A stretch of 42,111 nucleotides of DNA, taken from positions 1 through 42,111 of the forward strand of contig JAHLFF010000243.1 in assembly GCA_018883945.1 (NCBI GenBank), written 5' to 3'. Below are positions 18,907-28,921 of the stretch, piece after piece; the first letter of the stretch is position 1, and each line of letters begins with the position of its first letter. Made by a program: the position numbers and the translations under genes. The DNA comes from Candidatus Acinetobacter avistercoris. Lineage in GTDB: Bacteria; Pseudomonadota; Gammaproteobacteria; Pseudomonadales; Moraxellaceae. The notes beneath the pieces are model-generated. The model had not been told where the DNA came from. It did no database searches and saw only the letters and a program-made list of their open reading frames with translations.

Positions 18907-20103
18907 TTAGAAGCTTGATTCTTCTTTGGTTGGATTCTTCACTTGCGTGGTGGAATCAATCTTCAACATCAAACTAATCATCACAGCACACATAATTAAA
19001 GATGAACCCCCGTAACTAATAAACGGTAAAGTTAAACCTTTAGTCGGCAAAACACCCATGTTCATACCTGCATTCACGATAATCTGTAATAAGAAAATAA
19101 TACTGATACCGTAAGCCAAATAACCTGCACGTAAGTATTGGTGACGTAAAGCACGATGGCCAATTTTCACGCAGGTTGCCACCATTAAAAAGGATAAGCC
19201 TAAAACAACAGCGATACCTGCAAAACCAAACTCTTCAGCTAAAATTGCCAACATAAAGTCAGTATGTGCTTCAGGTAGATACGACATTTTTTGAATACTA
19301 TGGCCTAACCCTACGCCAAACCATTCACCACGACCAAACGCCATAAGTGCGTTGGTTAATTGATAACCTGTACCCAATGGGTCAGCCCAAGGATTTGTGA
19401 ACGAAATTAAACGCTCGAAACGATAAGGTTCAAACACCACCAAGAATACAAAAGCCGCTAAAATAGCGCCCAATGCAATACCAAATTGAATCAGCGGAGC
19501 ACCCGCCAAAAAGAAAACACCGAGCATAGTGAAAGCAATCACCACCGTTGCTCCCAGATCAGGCTCTGCAATAATCAGTCCCACGGTCAAAAGCATGATA
19601 ACGCCTAAACGTATCAAACCCTTCACATTACTGCGGACTTCTTCAGACCGACGAACCACATAATCCGCTGTGAATATTGCCATCATCACTTTGGCAGCTT
19701 CGGTCGGTTGGAAGGTAAAACCAGCAACACGAATCCAACGAGTCGAACCATTGACTTCTGAACCGATCAGCAAGACTGCGACCAATAAAGCAATGGTAAT
19801 TAACCACAACGGAAATGTATTTTTGAACCAAACATTCAAAGAAACACGATAAACCAATAAAGCAGCAAAAAAAGCCACCACAATTGAAATTGCATGTCGA
19901 ATGACATAATGGAATGGACTTTCATGCAATCTCTCTGCATATGGCATAGATGCAGACCCAACCATGACCGTTCCAATACACAGTAAAGCGATTACACAAA
20001 AGATCAGAACATTCTTTGTCGTCATCTCTTCCGGAACTTTAGGAAGCCACCGGTTATATGCTTGTGAAAATTTTTCAATTGCCGTCTGAGTTAACCCAGC
20101 CAT
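18907..20103 (-). CDS. ftsW: Septal peptidoglycan glycosyltransferase FtsW (SEDS)
   Basis: FtsW polymerises lipid II at the division septum with its partner PBP3. The 398-residue protein has about ten transmembrane segments, with the SEDS landmarks EPDLGAT, NGSTRW, PTEAAKV, HTDFMLAILAEEFG and LPFISYGGSS. It could be confused with RodA, but the position 19 bp after murD and the long cytoplasmic N-terminus (about 30 residues) favour FtsW. AAGGAAG precedes the ATG. In many bacteria ftsW and murD sit in the dcw cluster; here only these two are together. Confidence 0.94.
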   Translation of the reverse strand: MAGLTQTAIEKFSQAYNRWLPKVPEEMTTKNVLIFCVIALLCIGTVMVGSASMPYAERLHESPFHYVIRHAISIVVAFFAALLVYRVSLNVWFKNTFPLWLITIALLVAVLLIGSEVNGSTRWIRVAGFTFQPTEAAKVMMAIFTADYVVRRSEEVRSNVKGLIRLGVIMLLTVGLIIAEPDLGATVVIAFTMLGVFFLAGAPLIQFGIALGAILAAFVFLVVFEPYRFERLISFTNPWADPLGTGYQLTNALMAFGRGEWFGVGLGHSIQKMSYLPEAHTDFMLAILAEEFGFAGIAVVLGLSFLMVATCVKIGHRALRHQYLRAGYLAYGISIIFLLQIIVNAGMNMGVLPTKGLTLPFISYGGSSLIMCAVMISLMLKIDSTTQVKNPTKEESSF

Positions 20104-20122
20104 ATCGTCTTCCTTATTATTT

Positions 20123-21499
<1,377 letters not shown>

Positions 21500-21577
21500 C
21501 TACAAAATGTTAGCACTTTGCCGTTTTGATTGCTTTTTTTGTTTCGTCTTTCAAACATTATTTTTGTGTCAGACCGT

Positions 21578-21605
21578 AAAAAGCCGTCAAATTTGACGGC
21601 TTTTT
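21578..21605 (-). terminator. Terminator of the feo operon
   Basis: AAAAAGCCGTCAAA is followed directly by its exact complement TTTGACGGCTTTTT, a 28-bp perfect palindrome 40 bp beyond the last feo-linked gene. The A and T flanks would allow it to act in both directions, but murD reads away from this point on the same strand. Confidence 0.88.
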
Positions 21606-21644
21606 AACACACTGCTAAAACATATTGAAATCAGTGAAATTAAA

Positions 21645-21902
21645 TTATTTCCATTTCACTGCTTGAACTTCTACTTTTTGAGCAGATTTTGGATCATCCT
21701 CTTGTGCATCACAGCCACAGTTTCCACCACAACCTGCTGCCGCAGCTGGTTTTAGCCAATTTCCAACTCTCATCCAGCCTCGACTTGTACATGCCGTCGA
21801 CAATAAAGAAAAAAATGAGTTTGATGTCTGCGGGAAAACTTTCTTAAACACCACCAATGCGCTCCATAGCACCAGAGCAGCGACAATCAATGTTTCAACC
21901 AT
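21645..21902 (-). CDS. Cys-rich FeoB-associated small membrane protein
   Basis: The 85-residue product begins with one hydrophobic segment (MVETLIVAALVLWSALVVF), has a single Cys in STACTSRGW and then a compact cluster CGGNCGC near residue 58. Small membrane proteins with a Cys-rich tail commonly follow feoB and are called FeoB-associated; I believe this matches the DUF6587 family. A clear AGGAG lies 7 bp before the ATG. It is 163 bp after feoB and before the operon's terminator. A role in handling iron during ferrous uptake is inferred from context. Confidence 0.75.
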   Translation of the reverse strand: MVETLIVAALVLWSALVVFKKVFPQTSNSFFSLLSTACTSRGWMRVGNWLKPAAAAGCGGNCGCDAQEDDPKSAQKVEVQAVKWK

Positions 21903-22028
21903 TTCAATCTCCTAATTTTTTATCCAATGTTTACAGCATAAACTCAGCGCTACGTGTAAACCGCTTTGAAGCGAACTTAAAACCACTTTTAAAAATGCTC
22001 ATCTACACAATGTCATTTTTCAACGTTT

Positions 22029-22068
22029 AGCTTAGGTTTGCACTGAGCTTAAATTTGAACTGAACTTA
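22029..22068. repeat. Degenerate 17-bp tandem repeat at the feoB stop
   Basis: AGCTTAGGTTTGCACTG (22029-22045) is followed by AGCTTAAATTTGAACTG (22046-22062), matching at 13 of 17 positions. A partial third unit, AACTTAAG, runs into the feoB stop codon. Confidence 0.5.
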
Positions 22069-23922
22069 AGCCCAGTAATGTGTCGCAACCTGATAGGTCA
22101 AGAAAGACATAAGATAAGCCAAACCAAATAAATAGGCTGTCATAACCCCAACAGTTTTCCATGAACCTGTTTCACGCTTAATGGTTGCCAAAGTCGCCAA
22201 ACAATGGGGCGCATAAATAAACCAAACCAATAAAGACAATCCTGTTGCCAATGACCAACCTAAATCGCCACCACCACTAATGATGCTAGATAAACCTTCT
22301 GTCATTGCATCTTCATCTACTGCAGATAATGCATATACGGTACCCAATGCAGCCACGACAACTTCACGCGCTGCCATAGCAGGAATCAAGGCAATACAGA
22401 TTTGCCAGTTGAAACCAAGTGGCGCAAAAATTGGTTGTATCAAATGTCCTAACATACCTGCTAATGAATAATCAATCGCGGGCAAAGTCGCACCTTCTGG
22501 TGGTTGCGGGAAAGTACACAAGAACCAAAGAATGATCGATAAGGCAAAGATAATCCCACCGACACGTTTTAAAAAGATTTTCGCACGGTCAAGTAAACCG
22601 ATGAAAACACTTCTTATATCTGGAAAACGATAACTCGGTAATTCCATCAATAAAGTGTGCTGAGATTTGTCCTTTTGGAAAAACTTCATCACAAATGAGA
22701 CCGCTAAAGCGCTCACGATGCCTGCCATATATAATGCAAACAACACTAAACCTTGTAAATTAAAGATACCCCAAACGGTATGCGCAGGTATAAATGCTGC
22801 AATCAATAAGGCATATACAGGGAGGCGTGCTGAACACGTCATTAACGGTGCAACAAAAATGGTGGTTAGACGATCACGCGGATCTGAAATACTACGGGTA
22901 GCCATAATCCCAGGAATGGCACAGGCAAAGCTTGAGAGTAGTGGAATAAAGGCACGACCAGACAGTCCTGCTTTAAACATTAACTTATCCAGCAAGAATG
23001 CAGCTCGTGGCAAATAACCCGACTCTTCTAATACCAAAATAAAGAAGAATAAAATTAAAATTTGCGGTAAGAACACCACTACACCACCAGCACCCGCAAT
23101 CACACCATCGACCACTAGACTGTTCAGCATAGGATGCGCAATCCAACCACCGATCACTTCACCTAACCAGCCAAAGAAAGTTTCAATACCATCCATAAAG
23201 GGTGCAGCCCAAGCAAATACAGCTTGGAAAACCACAAACATCATGACAGCAAGACTGACTAGACCTAAAACGGGATGAAGGAAAATTTTATCTAAAAAGT
23301 CTGAACGCTTATCTTCTTGCTCAACAAATTGCACCACATCATTCATGATGATTGAGATTTGTTGATGATGATCGCCCTTTAAACCACTGAGCTCAGTATG
23401 TGGCGTGGCATACTTACCTTGCTCTAAGGCATTCATCAGGTTTTCAATGCCTGAATTGCGCACCGCAACAGTTTCCACAACAGGAATACCGAGACGCTGA
23501 GCTAATTTTTGACTATTAATTTGGATACCACGACGGCGAGCCTCATCCATCATGTTAAGCACCAACAGCATTGGACGACCAAGTTCGATCATTTCCAAAA
23601 CCAAGCCCAAATGTAAGCTTAAGTTGGTTGCATCAACAACACACAAGAACGCATCTTGTTGACCTTCTTCAGCAATTTTACCCTGAACAACATCACGAGC
23701 GATCTCTTCATCTGGACTGGTTGCATTTAAGCTGTAAGTTCCAGGTAAATCGAGTACCCGTACTGCCTGTCCAGATGGCAGCTTAAAATGACCTACCTTA
23801 CGTTCAACAGTGACACCCGCATAGTTCGCGACTTTTTGGCGCGTCCCTGTTAAATGATTAAATAATGAAGTTTTACCACAGTTAGGATTACCAACAAGGG
23901 CAATACGTAAGGCATCACTCAT
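22066..23922 (-). CDS. feoB: Ferrous iron transporter FeoB
   Basis: FeoB is the inner-membrane GTPase-linked Fe(II) permease. The N-terminal G domain shows G1 GNPNCGKTS (residues 11-19), G3 DLPGTYSL and G4 NMMDEA. About eight to nine transmembrane segments follow, with two Gate-type regions holding SFACAIPGIMATRS and AREVVVAALG. At 618 residues it is shorter than E. coli FeoB (about 770), mainly through a shorter region between the G domain and membrane part and a shorter tail. It overlaps feoA by 4 bp (ATGA). Confidence 0.97.
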   Translation of the reverse strand: MSDALRIALVGNPNCGKTSLFNHLTGTRQKVANYAGVTVERKVGHFKLPSGQAVRVLDLPGTYSLNATSPDEEIARDVVQGKIAEEGQQDAFLCVVDATNLSLHLGLVLEMIELGRPMLLVLNMMDEARRRGIQINSQKLAQRLGIPVVETVAVRNSGIENLMNALEQGKYATPHTELSGLKGDHHQQISIIMNDVVQFVEQEDKRSDFLDKIFLHPVLGLVSLAVMMFVVFQAVFAWAAPFMDGIETFFGWLGEVIGGWIAHPMLNSLVVDGVIAGAGGVVVFLPQILILFFFILVLEESGYLPRAAFLLDKLMFKAGLSGRAFIPLLSSFACAIPGIMATRSISDPRDRLTTIFVAPLMTCSARLPVYALLIAAFIPAHTVWGIFNLQGLVLFALYMAGIVSALAVSFVMKFFQKDKSQHTLLMELPSYRFPDIRSVFIGLLDRAKIFLKRVGGIIFALSIILWFLCTFPQPPEGATLPAIDYSLAGMLGHLIQPIFAPLGFNWQICIALIPAMAAREVVVAALGTVYALSAVDEDAMTEGLSSIISGGGDLGWSLATGLSLLVWFIYAPHCLATLATIKRETGSWKTVGVMTAYLFGLAYLMSFLTYQVATHYWA

Positions 23923-24179
23923 GCCGTGACTCCCGATTCTATTTCAATTTTTTCAGCTTCAATTTTACGTAATGCAAAACGCGTAAATCCGATTTGAATT
24001 AAAATAGGATCACCACCAAAAATACCTTTTGTAATCACTTGTACAGATGTACCGGGAATAAAGCCCAGCGTTTCCAAGCGACTTGCTACAAGATCGGGTT
24101 GAGTTTGAGTATCTTGTGAATAACGATTCACTTTCACAATGACACCTTTCTCCATCACTTTTAAATCAGATAAACGCAC
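23919..24179 (-). CDS. feoA: Ferrous iron transport accessory protein FeoA
   Basis: FeoA is a small SH3-like cytoplasmic protein needed for FeoB activity. The protein starts VRLSDLKVMEKG and carries the ETLGFIPGTSVQVI core that marks FeoA. I choose the GTG at 24179 (about 86 residues), 7 bp after AGGAAC. The 5'-most ATG at 24218 would add 13 residues and would place the start inside the probable -10 box. The 4-bp overlap with feoB indicates coupled translation, and a Fur-box-like sequence precedes it. Confidence 0.93.
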   Translation of the reverse strand: MRLSDLKVMEKGVIVKVNRYSQDTQTQPDLVASRLETLGFIPGTSVQVITKGIFGGDPILIQIGFTRFALRKIEAEKIEIESGVTA

Positions 24180-24205
24180 CGTCGTGTTCCTAAATACTTT
24201 TGCAC

Positions 24206-24235
24206 AGTATACAAACAAATGAGAATAATTAACAA
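24206..24235 (-). promoter_or_regulatory. Fur-box and promoter of feoAB
   Basis: AAATGAGAATAATTAAC at 24217-24233 matches 13 of 17 positions of the central Fur consensus. It overlaps a promoter reading leftward with -10 TATACT (24211-24206) and -35 candidate TTGTTA (24235-24230), 18 bp apart. Fur bound here would block RNA polymerase, so iron repression of feoAB is likely. Confidence 0.7.
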
Positions 24236-24350
24236 ATAAGGTTTAGTTGCAACTTGGCTTTTTATAACACATCGACATGACTTTAAAATTAAACTAAAGT
24301 GAATTAAGTCGAATTACTCCATTGATTTATTGATAGAAGTTTTATACATC

Positions 24351-25268
24351 ATGTTAAATAAGAAACCTCGTATTCCGACTGCGGTCATCATCCCTCCTGA
24401 ACTCTCCTTTTTGCAGAGTTTTAGAGATTATCTGATCGCTCATACCGTGAGCCCTCATACGCGCAATGCATATTTATCCGATTTAATTCAATGCAGTATA
24501 TCTGTAAACAAGGTCATGACCGAATGGAATCATGATGACATTTCAGATGTCTTAATTGATCTGACCAAACAAGGTAAAAGTCCCCGTTCGATTGCACGCG
24601 CACTGTCAGCCCTACGTTCGTTCTTTAAATTTATGCGTGAACAAAACCTACGCTCGGATAATCCAGTTGAAGCCCATAAAACACCAAAACTAGGTCGCGC
24701 TTTACCTAAAGATTTATCTGAAAAGGATGTTGAGACACTAATTCACGCCCCTGATACCAGTACTGCGCTCGGCTTAAGAGATCGTGCAATGTTTGAAGTG
24801 CTCTACGCTTGTGGTCTGCGTGTCAGTGAGTTAATCAACCTGAGGATCGATCTGATTAACCTCAATCAAGGATATTTAAGAATTCTTGGAAAAGGCAATA
24901 AAGAACGGTTGGTTCCTCTAGGGCAAATCGCAGCTGAATGGATTGAAAAATATATCAATGAAGCTCGTCCAGAATTATATAAATTCGCCACTGATTATTT
25001 ATTTTTAACTCAACAAGGCGCCATCATGAGTCGACAAAACTTTTGGTATGCGATTAAACGTTATGCCCTGATTGCGAATATTCAGAACGACTTATCACCT
25101 CACACCTTAAGACATGCTTTTGCCACACATTTACTCAATCACGGCGCAGATTTACGTGTTGTTCAAATGTTACTGGGTCATAGTGATTTATCAACAACAC
25201 AGATCTATACACATGTTGCTCAAGTCCGTATGCAACAATTACACGCCAAGCATCATCCTCGCGCTTAG
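24351..25268 (+). CDS. xerD: Site-specific tyrosine recombinase XerD
   Basis: XerD works with XerC at dif to resolve chromosome dimers. The protein (about 305 residues) has the SAM-like N-terminal core-binding domain and a catalytic domain with Arg in CGLRVSEL, Lys in GKGNKERLVPL, HxxR in HTLRH, His in LLGHSDLS and the Tyr nucleophile in IYTHV. I prefer XerD to XerC because RLPKDLSE-like LPKDLSE, FWYAIKRYA and the HHPRA ending match XerD, and dsbC follows as in E. coli and Pseudomonas. The start is the ATG at 24351; an in-frame TTG lies at 24330. Confidence 0.93.
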   Translation: MLNKKPRIPTAVIIPPELSFLQSFRDYLIAHTVSPHTRNAYLSDLIQCSISVNKVMTEWNHDDISDVLIDLTKQGKSPRSIARALSALRSFFKFMREQNLRSDNPVEAHKTPKLGRALPKDLSEKDVETLIHAPDTSTALGLRDRAMFEVLYACGLRVSELINLRIDLINLNQGYLRILGKGNKERLVPLGQIAAEWIEKYINEARPELYKFATDYLFLTQQGAIMSRQNFWYAIKRYALIANIQNDLSPHTLRHAFATHLLNHGADLRVVQMLLGHSDLSTTQIYTHVAQVRMQQLHAKHHPRA

Positions 25269-25346
25269 AAATATTTCTTTGTAGAAAATGCTTCAAAAGT
25301 CAATCTGGTGTCGTTCATCAAGATTTCATTATTCTGTTAATTTTTT

Positions 25347-25355
25347 TGTTATGCT
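25347..25355 (+). promoter_or_regulatory. Probable dsbC promoter (extended -10)
   Basis: TGTTATGCT is a complete extended -10 that ends 41 bp before the dsbC ATG. No good -35 is visible. Confidence 0.35.
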
Positions 25356-25396
25356 AACCCACTACAAAATAATGTTCAAAACTTAAAGGGTTGTTT

Positions 25397-26215
25397 ATGC
25401 ACTTTACCCGTTCAAAATTAGCCATCATGTCAGTACTCTCAGCCAGCCTAATGATAACGGCTTGCTCTAACTCAGAAAATGCTAAAAAAAACAATGATGG
25501 AACTTTAACTGCGACTGCACCAGCCACAGGTCAAGCTTCTAATCTCACTGAACGTAATGCACAACAACGTTTGATTAAAACTTTAGAAAAGAACTTCAAA
25601 ACGGCCAATATCAATGCCAAAATTATTGATATCAAACCCACTGAATTAGCCAATATCTATTGGGTAAACTTGGAAGGCATAGCACCCGTCTACACCACCA
25701 GTGACGGTCAATATATTATGCAAGGTGATCTTTTACGTTTAGGTGATAAAACAATTATCAATGTAAATGACGCTTTTCAATCTGAAATCAGCAAAAAATT
25801 ACTCTCTGAATTAAAAGTTGAAGACCTGATTGTTTATCCAGCTCAAGGGAAAACAAAGCATGTTGTCTATATCTTTACCGACATTAGCTGTCCGTATTGT
25901 CACAAATTACATGAACATATGGCTGAAATTAACAGTAAAGATATCGAAGTTCGTTATATTGCTTGGCCACGTGGCGACCAATTCATTCCTGCAATGGAAA
26001 GTGTTTGGTGTAGTAAAGATCGTAAAGCTGCTTTTGCCCAAGGTATTGCAGGCGTTGAGCTACCACCTGCATCTTGCAAAAACCCAGTACGTGATCAATA
26101 TCAAATCGGCTTAAACATGGGTGTGAATGGAACGCCTGCAATTTACAGCATGGATGGACTTTATCTCGGTGGTTATATGACTGCAGATGAAATATTAAAC
26201 CGTTTAAATAACTAA
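25397..26215 (+). CDS. dsbC: DsbC-like thiol:disulfide isomerase, apparent lipoprotein
   Basis: DsbC reshuffles wrong disulfides in periplasmic proteins. The 272-residue product has an N-terminal cystatin-like dimerisation region and a thioredoxin domain with the active site CPYC (165-168), a second Cys pair (205 and 227) as in E. coli DsbC, and the cis-Pro loop in NGTPAIYS. Unusually, the signal ends SLMITAC with Cys23 followed by Ser, a lipobox, so the protein may be tethered to a membrane. The ATG at 25397 lies 6 bp after AAAGGG; a TTG at 25391 is less likely. The xerD-dsbC-hom-thrC order matches Pseudomonas. Confidence 0.92.
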   Translation: MHFTRSKLAIMSVLSASLMITACSNSENAKKNNDGTLTATAPATGQASNLTERNAQQRLIKTLEKNFKTANINAKIIDIKPTELANIYWVNLEGIAPVYTTSDGQYIMQGDLLRLGDKTIINVNDAFQSEISKKLLSELKVEDLIVYPAQGKTKHVVYIFTDISCPYCHKLHEHMAEINSKDIEVRYIAWPRGDQFIPAMESVWCSKDRKAAFAQGIAGVELPPASCKNPVRDQYQIGLNMGVNGTPAIYSMDGLYLGGYMTADEILNRLNN

Positions 26216-26339
26216 TATTAATAGGTTAAATTACTGTTTTTTATACATTGAGATTAAAGTAGATTTGCCTAGAGTCTGGCCCATTTTTTAGCTATGATCT
26301 AGGCTGAATAAAATTTGTTATCTATTTTTGGAGTGTGAC

Positions 26340-27644
26340 GTGAAACCAGTTCGTCTGGCTATACTCGGTCTTGGGACCGTAGGTGGTGGAGCCCTTAAAC
26401 TATTACAAGAAAACGCTGCTGAAATTAGACGTCGCACCGATCGAGAAATTCGAGTTACCCATGTCGGTACTCGCCGTCCACGTCCAGATCTAAACCTTGC
26501 AGACTCAGTCAAACAAAGTTCTGATTTGATGGACATCGTGCGTCAACCTGATGTTGATGTCGTGGTCGAAGTGATGGGCGGAATTCATCCTGCTTATGAA
26601 ATCATCATGGAAGCCATGAAAAATGGTAAGCACATTGTTACAGCGAATAAAGCATTACTCGCTGAACATGGTACTGCACTGTTTAAAGCGGCTGATGAAT
26701 ATAAAGTGCAAATTGCCTATGAAGCAGCTGTTGCTGGTGGTATTCCGATTATCAAAGTTATTCGTGAAGGCTTAGCTGCCAATCGTATTGACTGGTTAGC
26801 CGGGATCATCAACGGTACGGGTAATTTCATTCTTTCAGAAATGCGTGAAAAAGGCCGTGCTTTTGAAGATGTACTTAAAGAAGCACAAGAGCTAGGTTAT
26901 GCAGAAGCAGACCCAACTTTTGACGTTGAAGGTATTGATGCTGCACATAAGCTTACCTTATTGGCATCAATTGCATTTGGTATTCCACTTCAGTTTGATA
27001 AAGTCTTCACTGAAGGTATCAGCAAAATTACTGCACAAGATGTTAAGTATGCTGAGGAATTAGGCTTCCGTATCAAACATTTAGGTATCGCCCGTCGTGC
27101 TGAAACAGGCATTGAACTTCGTGTTCATCCGACTTTGATTCCAGCAGAAGAATTATTGGCAAATGTAAATGGCGTTAAAAATGCTGTTTTAGTCCAATCA
27201 AATGCTGTGGGTCCAACATTGTATTACGGCGCAGGCGCAGGTGCTGGTCCGACTGCATCGGCAGTTGTGGCAGATATTGTCGATATCGTTCGTGACATTC
27301 TCTATACAGAAGATGGTGCGGGAACAATTCCACAATTAGCATTCGAAAACTTATCTGACTTACCTATTTTAAGTCGTGAAGAAATGACGACTGGCTATTA
27401 CATTCGTATTAATGCAGAAGATCAAAACGGCGTACTTGCAGATGTCACCACGATTTTAAGTCGTGCAGGTATTAGTATTGATGCGATTATGCAACAGCCT
27501 CGCTTAAAAGACCTCATTCCGATTGTGATTTTGACTGATCCAATCAAAGAATCGATCATGGATGAAGTGCTTTCTCAGATTCAAGCTTTACCTGTCATTC
27601 ATGGCGAAATTGTGCGAATTCGTTTAGAATCGCTTGATAATTAA
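26340..27644 (+). CDS. hom: Homoserine dehydrogenase
   Basis: This enzyme reduces aspartate semialdehyde to homoserine for threonine, methionine and isoleucine synthesis. The NAD(P)-binding LGLGTVGGGAL opens the protein. TANKALLAEHG, AAVAGGIPIIK, GIINGTGNFIL and the EADPTFDVEG catalytic segment identify it, and a C-terminal ACT domain (about residues 355-430) suggests threonine feedback control. It is the monofunctional form without a kinase domain. The start is GTG at 26340, 6 bp after GGAG; the TTG at 26328 lies on that ribosome site. Confidence 0.97.
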   Translation: MKPVRLAILGLGTVGGGALKLLQENAAEIRRRTDREIRVTHVGTRRPRPDLNLADSVKQSSDLMDIVRQPDVDVVVEVMGGIHPAYEIIMEAMKNGKHIVTANKALLAEHGTALFKAADEYKVQIAYEAAVAGGIPIIKVIREGLAANRIDWLAGIINGTGNFILSEMREKGRAFEDVLKEAQELGYAEADPTFDVEGIDAAHKLTLLASIAFGIPLQFDKVFTEGISKITAQDVKYAEELGFRIKHLGIARRAETGIELRVHPTLIPAEELLANVNGVKNAVLVQSNAVGPTLYYGAGAGAGPTASAVVADIVDIVRDILYTEDGAGTIPQLAFENLSDLPILSREEMTTGYYIRINAEDQNGVLADVTTILSRAGISIDAIMQQPRLKDLIPIVILTDPIKESIMDEVLSQIQALPVIHGEIVRIRLESLDN

Positions 27645-27652
27645 TCGGTTTG

Positions 27653-27668
27653 AGGGGAGAATTCCCCT
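27653..27668 (+). other. Short hairpin between hom and thrC
   Basis: AGGGGA and TCCCCT pair around the loop GAAT. Without a following T-run it is unlikely to terminate; it may stabilise or process the hom-thrC message. Confidence 0.4.
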
Positions 27669-27700
27669 AGCCAAGCTCTACATACAATTGGAACATCCTC

Positions 27701-28840
27701 ATGTCGAATCCAAATCGTTATACTGGTTTAGTTGACCGTTATCGCGACCGTTTACCAGTCTCTGCTACAACTCGTGCAATCTCTTTAGGCGAAGGTAATA
27801 CGCCACTGATTAAGCTTGAGAATATTCCTGGCATTATTGGTAAAGATGTTGAAATTTATGTGAAGTACGAGGGCTTAAACCCGACTGGTTCATTTAAAGA
27901 CCGTGGTATGACCATGGCTGTCACCAAAGCCGTAGAAGATGGCTCTAAAGCGATTATCTGTGCCTCTACGGGTAACACTTCTGCTGCGGCGGCTGCGTAT
28001 GCTGCTCGTGCAGGCATCAAAGCATTTGTCCTTATTCCCGAAGGCAAAATTGCTATGGGTAAAATGGCGCAAGCAATGATGTATGGTGCGATTACCATGC
28101 AAATCCGCGGTAACTTTGATGATGGTATGCGTCTGGTTAAAGAAGTCGCAGATCAAGCACCAGTGACGATTGTAAACTCAATCAATCCATATCGTTTACA
28201 AGGTCAAAAAACCATTGCTTACGAAATCGTTGAAGCACTTGGTCGCGCACCTGATTACCACTGCCTACCTGTTGGTAATGCAGGGAACATCACTGCGCAC
28301 TGGATGGGTTATACAGAAGCCATTGCGAATCAGCCAAAAGAGCAGTTTGAAGCTGTAATTTATGATGCTGAAACAGATCAGTTTACAGGTCCTAAGCCTG
28401 CAGGCTTGCCAATTATGGCAGGTTACCAAGCTTCAGGCGCTGCACCATTCTTACGTGGTGGTCCAGTTGAAAACCCTGAAACAGTGGCTACTGCGATTCG
28501 TATTGGTAATCCACAAAGCTTTAATCATGCTAAAGCTGTAGTGCGTGATTCGAATGGTTGGTTTGATGAACTCACAGATACTGAAATTCTTGAAGCACAA
28601 CGCCTTCTTTCAATGTACGAAGGTGTATTTGTTGAACCTGCTTCTGCTGCTTCTCTTGGCGGTGCAATCCGTGACATTAAAACAGGCAAAATTAAAGAAG
28701 GTTCAGTGATTGTTTGTACGGTTACAGGTAATGGTCTTAAAGATCCTGATACTGCAATCAAGCAATGTGCTGATGCTGTGATGTTGTCTATTGATGCGAC
28801 AATGACACAAGTGAAAGAGTCAATTCTTTCTAATATGTAA
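27701..28840 (+). CDS. thrC: Threonine synthase
   Basis: ThrC converts O-phosphohomoserine to threonine with pyridoxal phosphate. The 379-residue protein is the short class of threonine synthase. GEGNTPLIKL lies at the N-terminus, NPTGSFKDRGM holds the PLP-binding Lys, and STGNTSAAAAAYAARAG, LPVGNAGNITAHW and VTGNGLKDP are the remaining fold-type II landmarks. It follows hom by 56 bp and is closed by a strong terminator, so hom-thrC is a two-gene threonine unit. Confidence 0.97.
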   Translation: MSNPNRYTGLVDRYRDRLPVSATTRAISLGEGNTPLIKLENIPGIIGKDVEIYVKYEGLNPTGSFKDRGMTMAVTKAVEDGSKAIICASTGNTSAAAAAYAARAGIKAFVLIPEGKIAMGKMAQAMMYGAITMQIRGNFDDGMRLVKEVADQAPVTIVNSINPYRLQGQKTIAYEIVEALGRAPDYHCLPVGNAGNITAHWMGYTEAIANQPKEQFEAVIYDAETDQFTGPKPAGLPIMAGYQASGAAPFLRGGPVENPETVATAIRIGNPQSFNHAKAVVRDSNGWFDELTDTEILEAQRLLSMYEGVFVEPASAASLGGAIRDIKTGKIKEGSVIVCTVTGNGLKDPDTAIKQCADAVMLSIDATMTQVKESILSNM

Positions 28841-28857
28841 TGTATTCAGAAAACAAG

Positions 28858-28881
28858 AAACCCTGCACTTGCAGGGTTTTT
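28858..28881 (+). terminator. thrC terminator
   Basis: AAACCCTGC and GCAGGGTTT form a 9-bp stem around ACTT (CA/TG closing also possible), followed by a run of T. It lies 18 bp after the thrC stop. Confidence 0.9.
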
Positions 28882-28921
28882 TGTAATAAAGATAAGAATA
28901 TAGATAAAGAATAAAATATTC

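Noticed and set aside
22667..23017. 116-codon frame antisense to feoB
   Set aside because: Shadow of the conserved FeoB membrane region; no ribosome site or family match.
26265..26298. hom promoter from TTGCCT and TATGAT
   Set aside because: The spacing of 22 bp is too long for a normal sigma-70 promoter.
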